From contig NZ_JAATIZ010000004.1 in assembly GCF_011927625.1 (NCBI RefSeq), forward strand, positions 248,001 to 312,000: a stretch of DNA of 64,000 bases. The letters run 5' to 3'. Shown piece after piece: positions 25,177 to 33,479 of this stretch; position 1 is the stretch's first letter, and every line of letters starts with the position of its first letter. The notes beneath the pieces are model-generated. The model saw only the letters and a list, made by a program, of their open reading frames with translations. It ran no database searches and was not told the origin of the DNA. This stretch comes from Paenalcaligenes hominis. GTDB lineage: Bacteria > Pseudomonadota > Gammaproteobacteria > Burkholderiales > Burkholderiaceae_B. A program made the position numbers and the translations under genes.

Positions 25177-25650
25177 TTACAAACCAAAGTAAAAAATCTT
25201 AGTAAAAAGATAACTTACCCCTAAAGAAAATAATAAAGCGAAAAAAATAATCTTTATTACGCCTAATACATCATCTGGTTTTTTTAAAAAAACCGTTGAT
25301 ATAAATACAAAAAAGAAGGATGCAATCCAAAATTTTATATTTAAATATAAAACACAAAAAACAAATCCAGATACCAATAAGAATAAAAAAAATGACTTAT
25401 AGTTATTACCAGAATATTCTTCTCTACTTTTCACCCCAACATTAGCATTAGCCGCTTTAATGGTTTGAGCCAACTTAACTAAAGATAGAAAAAACAAACT
25501 AGCTGCCACAACCTTTGGAATAGCCGCTGAACCCAATAACTCAAAATTAGTCTTAGCAAGACCATAAACGCCAGAATAAATTAAAACAGAAAGCGCTAAA
25601 GAAACCAGACTAACAAAGAACTCATAACGATATATTATATACTTAGCCAT
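25177..25650 (-). CDS. Tripartite tricarboxylate transporter, small membrane subunit TctB
   Basis: A 157-residue hydrophobic protein with four predicted membrane helices (about 8-28, 42-62, 80-103 and 110-155). Its size and place between tctC-like and tctA-like genes are those of TctB. TctB sequences are poorly conserved, so the call rests on topology and context. AGGAG lies about ten bases before the ATG. The gene is more AT-rich than its neighbours, with many Phe and Lys codons. Confidence 0.82.
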   Translation of the reverse strand: MAKYIIYRYEFFVSLVSLALSVLIYSGVYGLAKTNFELLGSAAIPKVVAASLFFLSLVKLAQTIKAANANVGVKSREEYSGNNYKSFFLFLLVSGFVFCVLYLNIKFWIASFFFVFISTVFLKKPDDVLGVIKIIFFALLFSLGVSYLFTKIFYFGL

Positions 25651-25689
25651 AATCCGTTATCTCCTAAAGACAAACAGCAACTCTACGTT

Positions 25690-26652
25690 TTAATTGGTTT
25701 TCCCGCCTTTAACGGCATCTGCTACCTCGATAAAATCCTCATACTCGGCAGCAATCTCTTGTTTTAGTTGCTCTCCTCGTACAATTTTTAATTTTTCCCC
25801 AGACCGGTCTAGGTAGCTCCGCACACGCTCAGAATTGGCAGCCGCCTCTATCGCATCAGCCAAGACAGCAATGTTCTGCTCTGGTGTGCCTTTTGGAGCC
25901 CAATAACGGCGGTTTAAGCAAGATTTAACGTCATACCCTAATTCTTTTGCAGTTGGTAAGTCGGGAACCTGCTCATAGCGCTCCTCTCCAAGTACAGCTA
26001 AGGGCCGGACTTCCCCTCCACTTCGTTCTATCCATAAAGGAGACATAAGAGCCATATCGGCAAAGCCACCTTTTAAGGCCGTAAAACGTTTAGAAGTCGC
26101 TCCTGTGGGAACAACCACCCACTCTGTATCAATTAAATTCATTAAGCGTACGGAAGGAAAATGCGTTGCTCCGCCTATCTCATCCCCCTGACGGAAATTT
26201 GCTCCATCTGTTTTCACTTTTTTAAGGAAATCATCGAAGCTATTGAGCGGCGAATCGGCCGCTACCGCCATAAACAAACAAGCCTCACTAACCTGTATCA
26301 CAGGCTCGAAGTCCAGCGGAGTGTAGTCCACACGCCCTAATGCGGCGGCAGCGAATAGCTCTTGGTGAATTTGTAAAATGGTGTATCCATCTGGTGTCGC
26401 TCTTAAGACTTGTCTTGAACCTACCGCCCCACCGGCCCCCGTGGCATTCGTCACCACAAACGGAACGGGAAGCAGCTTTTGTGACTCAATTTCTGATTGA
26501 ATGGCACGCGCTAACCCATCCGACCCCCCTCCTGCTTCAAACGGCACCACCAATCGTATGGGCTTCTTTGGAAAAGCGTCCTGAGCTGCTACCGGTAAGC
26601 TCAACATCACCGCTAAACTTGTTAAAATAGCGCGTAGTGTGAATTTCTTCAT
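25690..26652 (-). CDS. Bug/TctC family periplasmic receptor
   Basis: A 320-residue periplasmic binding protein with a cleavable signal (MKKFTLRAILTSLAVMLSLP, cleavage after VAAQ). The Bug motifs are present: FPKKPIRLVVPFEAGGGSDGLARAI near the mature N-terminus, TNATGAGGAVGSRQVLRATPDGYTIL, and the LRPLAVLGEERYEQVPDLPT-like segment in the second lobe. Bug proteins capture carboxylates for TctAB. AGGAGACAAA precedes the ATG, a strong ribosome binding site also seen for other genes here. Mandelate is the most likely ligand by context; this is untested. Confidence 0.92.
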   Translation of the reverse strand: MKKFTLRAILTSLAVMLSLPVAAQDAFPKKPIRLVVPFEAGGGSDGLARAIQSEIESQKLLPVPFVVTNATGAGGAVGSRQVLRATPDGYTILQIHQELFAAAALGRVDYTPLDFEPVIQVSEACLFMAVAADSPLNSFDDFLKKVKTDGANFRQGDEIGGATHFPSVRLMNLIDTEWVVVPTGATSKRFTALKGGFADMALMSPLWIERSGGEVRPLAVLGEERYEQVPDLPTAKELGYDVKSCLNRRYWAPKGTPEQNIAVLADAIEAAANSERVRSYLDRSGEKLKIVRGEQLKQEIAAEYEDFIEVADAVKGGKTN

Positions 26653-26691
26653 TTTTTGTCTCCTGAGTTTTATTTATGAACGGTTAACTCT

Positions 26692-27843
26692 TTATTTACC
26701 TAAGCCACGAGAAGTGGGCTGTTTGGCTAATTCTTTTAATGCTTCTTGATTTAAGCTGAAGCCTAAACCTGGCGTAGTCGGCATCTCAATCCAACCGTCT
26801 TTAGGAATCGGTAAGTCATTAAAGATCTGCCTTAAACACTCCACGGCGAAAATGTGATACTCAACCATGCCTCCATTGCTTAAGCCGGCATGTAAGTGCA
26901 TATTATGGAAGGGCCACGCACCTCCGTTATCGATGCCAATCCCAAATGCTTCGGCCATACCTGCAATTTTCTGGCACTGTGTATAACCACCCGTAATAGC
27001 AACGTTGGGTTGCAATATGTCTAATGAACGATTTAACAACAGGTCTTTGAACTTACTGGCTTGACCCTCATTTTGCCCCCCCGCTAAAGGAATACTAGTT
27101 TGACGTCGTAAATCACTTAATGTATGGGGGTCGTTGCCTTTAATAGGCTCTTCAAAAAACGAGATGTCATACTCTTCAACACGTTTAGCCAACCAAGCTG
27201 CATGATAAAGATCCAAATTGCAGTTTGCATCAATAAACAATTCAGCCTGATCACCGATAGCCTCTCGTAGCAACTTCACGCGCATCACATCTTCGCGTAA
27301 TAACTCCAACAAAGGCCTAGGCTCGTCTTTGCGCTTTAACGCGCCATGTCCCACCACCATCTTAAATTTACTAAACCCTTGTTTTTCCCAATCTTTAGCT
27401 ACCGCAACCAATTGCTCTTGATCAAAGAAATCAAAACCAACCGTTGCATACGTCGAGACACGGGACCGAGCCCCACCCAAGAGTTTCCAAACTGGTTGCG
27501 TTAGCGCTTGTCCTTTAATGTCCCACAAGGCCAAATCCACCGCAGCAATCGCGTGCATTGCATAGCCTGACTGCCCCCTAGGCGTCATCAGCCAGTACAT
27601 TTGGTTCCAGATTTGATCGTTACAAAGAGGGTCTTTCCCAATAAGAGCCGGTGTCATAATCTGATTGATGGTGTAAGCAATGACCTCCTCTTCTGTAATG
27701 GCCGTCATCCCAACACCAACGTGCCCTTCATCCGTTGTGATTTCCACAATACATACGCCCAATGTCGCTGTACGTTGTGTGTTACAAAAATCAAATGTTG
27801 CCGGAATATTCACTGCAGTTGCTTTTACATCAACAATTTTCAT
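26692..27843 (-). CDS. Mandelate racemase/muconate lactonizing family enzyme (putative mandelate racemase)
   Basis: A 383-residue enolase-superfamily enzyme. A KxK motif (Lys159, Lys161 in SKFKMVV) supplies one catalytic base. Metal-ligand candidates are Asp205 (FIDANCNL) and Glu231 (FFEEP). The third-ligand position reads GGQNEG (Gln257, Glu259) where mandelate racemase of P. putida has GENW. His313 in AWPFHNMHLH could be the second base. The operon context (mandelate dehydrogenase, benzoylformate decarboxylase) points to racemising mandelate, but the sequence differs from classical MdlA and a related acid-sugar dehydratase activity is possible. ATG 27843 has GGAG seven bases away; an ATG four codons earlier overlaps that site. 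Confidence 0.75.
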   Translation of the reverse strand: MKIVDVKATAVNIPATFDFCNTQRTATLGVCIVEITTDEGHVGVGMTAITEEEVIAYTINQIMTPALIGKDPLCNDQIWNQMYWLMTPRGQSGYAMHAIAAVDLALWDIKGQALTQPVWKLLGGARSRVSTYATVGFDFFDQEQLVAVAKDWEKQGFSKFKMVVGHGALKRKDEPRPLLELLREDVMRVKLLREAIGDQAELFIDANCNLDLYHAAWLAKRVEEYDISFFEEPIKGNDPHTLSDLRRQTSIPLAGGQNEGQASKFKDLLLNRSLDILQPNVAITGGYTQCQKIAGMAEAFGIGIDNGGAWPFHNMHLHAGLSNGGMVEYHIFAVECLRQIFNDLPIPKDGWIEMPTTPGLGFSLNQEALKELAKQPTSRGLGK

Positions 27844-27873
27844 GTTTGTCTCCATTAAAATATGTACTACTTA

Positions 27874-28995
27874 TTAAACGTTTCTTGTATACACATGCTG
27901 TACACCTAGCTGCCTAACTGAAGCACACCCTAGCTGTGTCAGGCTGTTACTAAACTCATCTTTTAAAATTCGCAATGCTTCCAGAGCTCCATCCTCCCCG
28001 TGGGACGCCAACCCATACAAAACTGCCCGTCCACTTAATACAGACGTCGCCCCTAAAGCAATGGCTTTAACGATATCTCTACCTCGTTGTATACCTCCAT
28101 CCAATAAAATAGGTATAGACTGAGGGAATGGCACCAGGTGTAATGCCTCAAAGGCAGAAATGGCAGTATCGAGTTGACGACCACCATGATTGGATAAAAT
28201 CACTGCATCCACACCATACTCCACGCACTTCCTAATATCGTCTGCACTTAAAACCCCTTTCACAACCAACTTTTTGGGCCAAAGCTCTCTTAAACGCTTT
28301 AAATCCTCCCAGTCGAAAGAGGACTCCATAGAGCGCTGTAAAAGGGCTGCTTTAGCCTGAGGAGTATGTGCTTCTGAGGAGTTCATGTTACCCAGACCCG
28401 GTACACCATGTTTCAAAAAATCGTAGCTCCAGGCCGGATGCCTGATTCCATCTAAAACGGTTTTTAAGGTATAGCGAAAAGGCAAGCCAAACCCGTTGCG
28501 AATATCCCGTTCGCGTTTACCATTGACGACCACATCCGTTGTCAACACCAAGCATTCGTAATCGGCTGCCAAAGCCCGCCGTACCAAGCTTTCTGCTAAG
28601 CTGCGTTCTATAACATACAATTGAAACCACAATTGCCCACCTGCTTGAGCAGCCACTTCCTCAATCGAGTTAGTCGACGCAGTAGAAAGCACAAAAGGAA
28701 CGCCTGTTTTATCAGCAGCACGTGCTAACGCAATATCACCATTAGGCCAAAATAAGCCATTTAGCCCCGTTGGGGCTATCAAACAGGGAAAAGATATCGA
28801 ACGATTAAATAACGTGGTGGCCGTATGAACAGACGATAAGTCAGTCAGCCGTTGGGGGATCAGCTGACAGCGATCGTAATCCGTTTTGTTACGCTCTAAT
28901 GTAATTTCATCCTCAGCCCCACCTTCTAAATAATCAAATACCATTCGTGGTAGACGTTTTCTAGCCTGGCGTCTGAGCTCATAGATTTTTGTCAT
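27874..28995 (-). CDS. mdlB: (S)-mandelate dehydrogenase (FMN-dependent alpha-hydroxyacid dehydrogenase)
   Basis: A 373-residue FMN enzyme of the lactate/glycolate oxidase family, oxidising (S)-mandelate to benzoylformate. It follows P. putida MdlB closely: VFDYLEGGAEDEITL at the start, LIAPTGLNGLFWPNGDIALA, and VNGKRERDIRNGF. The membrane-associating insert region follows (YTLKTVLDGIRHPAWSYDFL), and then the catalytic base in LSNHGGRQLD. As in MdlB, electrons probably go to the respiratory chain rather than to O2. It is about 30 bases from the racemase-family gene and 20 from benzoylformate decarboxylase, in one operon. Confidence 0.93.
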   Translation of the reverse strand: MTKIYELRRQARKRLPRMVFDYLEGGAEDEITLERNKTDYDRCQLIPQRLTDLSSVHTATTLFNRSISFPCLIAPTGLNGLFWPNGDIALARAADKTGVPFVLSTASTNSIEEVAAQAGGQLWFQLYVIERSLAESLVRRALAADYECLVLTTDVVVNGKRERDIRNGFGLPFRYTLKTVLDGIRHPAWSYDFLKHGVPGLGNMNSSEAHTPQAKAALLQRSMESSFDWEDLKRLRELWPKKLVVKGVLSADDIRKCVEYGVDAVILSNHGGRQLDTAISAFEALHLVPFPQSIPILLDGGIQRGRDIVKAIALGATSVLSGRAVLYGLASHGEDGALEALRILKDEFSNSLTQLGCASVRQLGVQHVYTRNV

Positions 28996-29015
28996 CCTAA
29001 GCCTCTCCTTGTGCT

Positions 29016-30608
29016 CTAAATCGCTTCCACTTGGGCGTCAATGAGGAAAGGTCCCTTATGTTGCAACGCTTTTTCGAAAGCTTCTTTAAACTCGCGCTTG
29101 GTATTAACTTGACATGCCTCTACCGCATAGCCTTTGGCTAGACTCACAAAATCCACTCCGTCCACTTTTAAACCCGGAATTTCATTTACCTTAAAGGACT
29201 CAACAAACTGCTGTAAGGCTTTATAGCCTTTATTATTAATAATGATAAAAACAACAGGAATGTTGTAATGAGTCGCCGTCCAGAGCGCCGTAATGTTGTA
29301 ATGGGCTGATCCATCCCCCACAAAAGCTACGACAGGACGATCTGGCTGTGCCAACTTCACACCTAATGCGGCAGGCATCGCAAAACCAAGCCCCCCAGAG
29401 GCCGCAAAATAATAACTGCCAGGCTCCGTCATCCCACCCCGCTCCCACAGAGTAGCAATCGTTGACGTCGCCTCATTTAAATAAACTGTATTCTCCTGCT
29501 TAAGCGATTCAACAATATCAAAAACTGACTCGCTACAAAGCACGGTATCATCTACCGTATGGCGTTGAATCACCGGATTATAATTAACTTTTTTTCGATT
29601 TTTTTCTGGCAAGATACGTACTAGATCCTTTAGAATCGCGCCGACATCCGCTACGATAGCATTCCCCACAGGTGCTCGTGCTGCCTCTTGATAATCTCCA
29701 GTAACAAGAACCAACTCACAGTCTTTGGGTAAATGTGTCCCTGGATCATTTTGATGATATCTAAATACAGGAGCACCAAAAACTACCACTAAGTCATGTC
29801 CATCTAGCTTTTGACAGAGGCTAGCGATACCTGCTGGTAAAATGCCCGCAAAACAAGGGTGCGTCGTAGGAAAAGGACAACGAGGAGCTGAAGGAGCTAC
29901 CCAAGCCGGAGCCCGCAACTTCTCCGCTAATTGCGCTCCAATCGCATTTGCTCGTTGCTGATCGACCTCAGGGCCAAATATTAAAACTGGATTTTTAGCT
30001 TGCTGTAATTGTGATCCTAGTCGTTCTACCACTTCGGCACTTGCTTCGCCGCAATACTGCACCATACGTTGAGGTAGAGGCAAAGCATCACTAGTTACCG
30101 GCTTGTCCCAGTCATCATATGGAATAGAGACATACACAGGACCTCGCGCCGGAGCCATAGCGGCATGCATCGCGCGACTGAGCACATGTGGCACCTCCTC
30201 TGGACTTAAGGGCTCATAGCTCACCTTAACTAAAGGCATAGGTAATAAACTCGCCGCTGTATTTTTTAGCAAAGGATCGGTATAAACCAAGCTACGCGCT
30301 TGCTGTCCTGCTGTGACCACGACAGGGCTGTGCGCATTGTACGAATTCGTTAATGCTCCCATCGCATTACCCGTACCTGATGCAGAGTGTAGGTTTACAA
30401 AAGATGCTTTACCAGACGCTTGAGCATAGCCATCAGCCATCCCTACCGCAACCCCTTCATGCAGGCACAATATATACTCAAAATCCTCAGGAAAATCCTT
30501 TAAAAAATTGATTTCATTTGACCCAGGATTACCAAAAATCTTGTTTATGCCCTGCTTGCGCAGTAACTCATAGACCATTTCTCGAACGGTAGGCAATGGT
30601 GCTGACAT
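29016..30608 (-). CDS. mdlC: Benzoylformate decarboxylase
   Basis: A 530-residue thiamine diphosphate enzyme converting benzoylformate to benzaldehyde and CO2. It aligns with P. putida MdlC throughout. Ser30 (FGNPGSNE), Glu51 (LHEGVAVG) and His74 (NLHSASGTG) are at the active-site positions corresponding to Ser26, Glu47 and His70. SAPRCPFPTTHPCFAG and the ThDP motif VGDGSAHYNITALWTATHYN are also conserved. It is the first gene of the mandelate operon, divergent from a LysR gene. ATG 30608 is used; a GTG two codons earlier sits closer to GGAG and could be the real start. Confidence 0.95.
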   Translation of the reverse strand: MSAPLPTVREMVYELLRKQGINKIFGNPGSNEINFLKDFPEDFEYILCLHEGVAVGMADGYAQASGKASFVNLHSASGTGNAMGALTNSYNAHSPVVVTAGQQARSLVYTDPLLKNTAASLLPMPLVKVSYEPLSPEEVPHVLSRAMHAAMAPARGPVYVSIPYDDWDKPVTSDALPLPQRMVQYCGEASAEVVERLGSQLQQAKNPVLIFGPEVDQQRANAIGAQLAEKLRAPAWVAPSAPRCPFPTTHPCFAGILPAGIASLCQKLDGHDLVVVFGAPVFRYHQNDPGTHLPKDCELVLVTGDYQEAARAPVGNAIVADVGAILKDLVRILPEKNRKKVNYNPVIQRHTVDDTVLCSESVFDIVESLKQENTVYLNEATSTIATLWERGGMTEPGSYYFAASGGLGFAMPAALGVKLAQPDRPVVAFVGDGSAHYNITALWTATHYNIPVVFIIINNKGYKALQQFVESFKVNEIPGLKVDGVDFVSLAKGYAVEACQVNTKREFKEAFEKALQHKGPFLIDAQVEAI

Positions 30609-30691
30609 GATCACTTATCTCCATAATTATTTATATTCTATTTAAATTAACACCCCTCACCTTATTAATCCAATCGATATTTTTTTGTTTT

Positions 30692-30714
30692 TAATATAGA
30701 TATCATCTATATTA
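30692..30714. promoter_or_regulatory. Perfect palindrome in the mdlC/LysR divergent region
   Basis: Arms TAATATAGAT and ATCTATATTA are exactly complementary around a three-base centre ATC. The site is 84 bases from the mdlC start and 32 from the LysR gene start, well placed to control both. It is probably the operator of the adjacent LysR protein. Confidence 0.6.
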
Positions 30715-30745
30715 GAGAGTCATCTCATTTACAGCTTTTTTCAAT

Positions 30746-31663
30746 ATGACATCTAAAACAGATCTGAATTTAATTAAAGTTTTTCTTTCGATTTATGAAG
30801 GAGGTAGCGTCAGCGAAGCAGGACGCCGCCTACACTTAACGCAGCCCTCAGTTAGCTATGCACTCGCTCGCTTACGAAATCAAATGAATGATCCTTTATT
30901 CACGCGCACTCGAGAAGGTATGGTTCCCACCCTAATGGCGGATCAACTCTATCCCATTTTTTTTAAATCGATTAATGAAATTGAAGATGCTTTAGCTTTT
31001 ACAAAAAAATTCGATCCGGCTAAATCTAGCCGTACTTTCAAACTCGCCCTGTCTGACTTAGGCACAGTCTATTTTCTACCTAAGATCATGAGAGCTCTCA
31101 AAAAAGAAGCCCCCTTAATTCGTCTGGAGGTAATTTCAAGCGAAGTGGAGGAAATAGAAAGTTGGTTTCAACGCGAGCGGATTGATGCTGCTGTCGGTAA
31201 TCTTGGTTTTCTTAAAAAGCGACTTCAGTCTAAAAAAATCATGGATGAAAACTACTCCTGCTTAATCAGCGCTCATCACCCACGTATAACAGAGCACATT
31301 AGTTTTGAGCAGTTTGCCCAAGAGCAGCACGTAGAGATCTCTCAAAGCACAGGCCACTTACACATCAGCCACATTCTTAATAAAATTCAATCCGAATCTA
31401 AAATCTCGCTCAAAGTTCCACACTATGCGGTATTGCCTAATATTATTGCTGACAGTGATTTGATTGCTTGCTTGCCTACCCGGGTCGCCCAACTCTATGC
31501 AAAACAGCACGACAACTTACGTGTGCTCGCTTTACCAATAGATATTCCTACTTTCGAAGTCGGCATTTTTTGGAAAAATCAATTAGAGGAACTTAGTGCT
31601 CAAACCTGGTTCTGTCACACCATTTACCGAACACTAATCAATGATCTTGACTACGACTCATAG
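30746..31663 (+). CDS. LysR family regulator of the mandelate operon (putative)
   Basis: A 305-residue LysR regulator with the LDLNLL-like opening KTDLNLIKVFLSIYEGG and the helix-turn-helix SVSEAGRRLHLTQPSVSYALARLR. The NahR/NodD-type stretch PLFTRTREGMVPTLMA follows. The effector domain begins near residue 93 (FKLALSDLGTVYFLPKIM), similar to the NahR-like protein at 16711. It is transcribed away from mdlC across about 137 bases containing a perfect palindrome, so it very likely controls the mandelate operon. The inducer (mandelate or benzoylformate) is inferred. Confidence 0.85.
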   Translation: MTSKTDLNLIKVFLSIYEGGSVSEAGRRLHLTQPSVSYALARLRNQMNDPLFTRTREGMVPTLMADQLYPIFFKSINEIEDALAFTKKFDPAKSSRTFKLALSDLGTVYFLPKIMRALKKEAPLIRLEVISSEVEEIESWFQRERIDAAVGNLGFLKKRLQSKKIMDENYSCLISAHHPRITEHISFEQFAQEQHVEISQSTGHLHISHILNKIQSESKISLKVPHYAVLPNIIADSDLIACLPTRVAQLYAKQHDNLRVLALPIDIPTFEVGIFWKNQLEELSAQTWFCHTIYRTLINDLDYDS

Positions 31664-32019
31664 GGGTCGCAATAAAGACATCGTAACCCTCTTCGGCTCA
31701 ATGCAAAGGGTCGAGCTCGTTACTCGATAAGGTTGCTATCAGTATCTCAGATAGCGCGTGGGCACGACCAGAGCTAAACCATGCATGATGGCTTTAATAC
31801 CTAAGGACTCGGAGAGCATATAGGGTAATCGTTATTTGTCGCGAGCATGGTCTCAGTAGCGCTACGGATTACCAATGAAAAAGCTCTAGCACCAAAAAGA
31901 CGAGATAAAAGACATGTTCAGTAGAGTCTTGCATATAAAGTTACTATCTTTATCTTTCGGAATAATTTGCTCGTCCTCTTAATTAATCTGGCAGGTAAAG
32001 TTAAGAAGACGAACTTTAC
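31664..32019. other. Gene-free stretch with a possible degraded coding remnant
   Basis: About 355 bases, less AT-rich than its surroundings, with stops in all frames. A plus-strand frame contains protein-like pieces (NKDIVTLFGSMQRVELVTR, then MMALIPKDSESI after a break) faintly reminiscent of a transposase catalytic region, but I cannot assign it. At its end GTAAAGTT/AACTTTAC (31995-32002, 32012-32019) forms a small hairpin directly after livF, without a T-run. Confidence 0.3.
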
Positions 32020-32730
32020 TTAAACACCTAAATAGCGCGTAAGTAATTCTGGATTCGCTAGCAATGTAGCGCTCTCATTAGCCTCAACAACTAAGCCCTT
32101 TTCTAACACTACACTACGATTAGTGTGTGCTAATACTTTTTTATAATTTCTGTCTACAATTAAAATTGCCATTCCCGTAGCACTGACAGTAGCAATTACT
32201 TTCCAGATCTCAGCCACAATAATAGGCGCTAGACCCTCAGTCGCCTCATCTAAAATCAACACATCTGGGTTTGTCATTAATGCTCTACCTATTGCAAGCA
32301 TTTGTTGCTCTCCCCCTGAAAGCTGTTGACCTCCATGACTAAGCCGTTCAGCCAAGCGAGGGAACGTCTCTAGCACACGCTCATAACCCCAATCCATTTG
32401 TTGACTATACCCAGGGCGAGCTGCAACCATTAAGTTTTCCTGCACGGTTAAGTTAGGAAAGACCCCTCTTCCTTCGGGCACATACGCTACGCCTAATCGT
32501 GCAATTTTAAAGGGCTCTACTCCTGTTTTGTCTTGACCTCTTACATACACCTTTCCTGTCGTCGCTTTGACATGCCCAAGCATAGTACGAATTAAAGTGG
32601 ATTTGCCCATTCCGTTTCGTCCTAATAGCCCTACTGCCTCACCTGGTTTAATTTCAATATTTACACCATGCAAAATATGACTTTCACCATAATGCGTATG
32701 GATATGTTCAGCTCGTAACAATGCACTCAT
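32020..32730 (-). CDS. livF: Branched-chain amino acid-type ABC transporter ATPase LivF
   Basis: A 236-residue ABC ATPase. Walker A is GLLGRNGMGKSTL, the Q-loop region is GVAYVPEGRGVFPNLTVQENL, the signature is LSGGEQQMLAIGRAL, and Walker B is VLILDEATEGLAP. This is the LivF subtype of the HAAT family. It is the last gene of a five-gene liv operon and overlaps livG by four bases. In Burkholderiales many such systems carry aromatic acids rather than Leu/Ile/Val, and the neighbours here favour that reading, but the substrate is not provable from sequence. Confidence 0.92.
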   Translation of the reverse strand: MSALLRAEHIHTHYGESHILHGVNIEIKPGEAVGLLGRNGMGKSTLIRTMLGHVKATTGKVYVRGQDKTGVEPFKIARLGVAYVPEGRGVFPNLTVQENLMVAARPGYSQQMDWGYERVLETFPRLAERLSHGGQQLSGGEQQMLAIGRALMTNPDVLILDEATEGLAPIIVAEIWKVIATVSATGMAILIVDRNYKKVLAHTNRSVVLEKGLVVEANESATLLANPELLTRYLGV

Positions 32731-33479
32731 TCTTCGTCCTCTCCAAGATAAACACGTTGAACCTCGGCATTATTACGAATTGCCTCGGGATTGCCATAAG
32801 CGATGACTTCACCATTTACCATCACAGTGATCTCGTCAGCTATTCTAAAAATGGCATCCATATCATGCTCAACTAACATCATGGCTCTTGATGAACGTAA
32901 ATCATTTAATAAACACAAAAGCTTTTCTGTTTCTTCTGCTCCCATACCAGCTAAAGGCTCATCTAATAGCAATACAGAAGGCTTGGTTGCTAAGCTCATT
33001 GCAATTTCCAATTGGCGTTTTCGTCCATGAGAAAGCTCTCCCGCAATTAAGTTCCTGTCCTCAAGCATACCCACAAGCTCTAAGGACTCATCTGCTAGCT
33101 CCACACTATATTTACATTTTTTTGCTGGCAACCAGCTCCACACATTTTGGTGAGTAGCCTGCGCTGCTAACCTGCAGTTTTCATGTACAGTTAAAGGGGC
33201 AAATATTGTTGTTCTCTGGTAACTACGCCCTAATCCGGCTTGAGCTCGTTTAGGTTGCGCCCAGCTAGTCACATCCTGTCCGTTAAGTTCAATGAACCCT
33301 TCGCTGGGCGGAATTTCACCAGAAATTATATTAATTAGCGTAGATTTCCCTGCACCGTTCGTACCAATCACAGCATGGATTCTACCTTTACATAGATCTA
33401 AAGAAACATTTTTAATCGCTTGTAAACCACCAAAGTTACGCTTAATGTTTTTAGTCGATAATAAAACTTGTTTAGTCAT
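32727..33479 (-). CDS. livG: Branched-chain amino acid-type ABC transporter ATPase LivG
   Basis: A 250-residue ABC ATPase. Walker A is AVIGTNGAGKSTLINIISG, the Q-loop segment is LGRSYQRTTIFAPLTVHEN, the signature is LSHGRKRQLEIAMSL, Walker B is VLLLDEPLAGMG, and the switch His is in MLVEHDMDAIF. The signature has SHGRK instead of the SGGxQ of most ABC proteins, as in other LivG proteins. It overlaps both livM upstream and livF downstream by four bases, so the three are translationally coupled. Confidence 0.92.
   Translation of the reverse strand: MTKQVLLSTKNIKRNFGGLQAIKNVSLDLCKGRIHAVIGTNGAGKSTLINIISGEIPPSEGFIELNGQDVTSWAQPKRAQAGLGRSYQRTTIFAPLTVHENCRLAAQATHQNVWSWLPAKKCKYSVELADESLELVGMLEDRNLIAGELSHGRKRQLEIAMSLATKPSVLLLDEPLAGMGAEETEKLLCLLNDLRSSRAMMLVEHDMDAIFRIADEITVMVNGEVIAYGNPEAIRNNAEVQRVYLGEDEE

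Noticed and set aside
27841-27859. Recurring GGAGACAAA before several start codons (also at 26660, 36550 and 62718)
   Set aside because: Looked like a repeat element, but it is simply a strong Shine-Dalgarno with similar spacing at separate genes.
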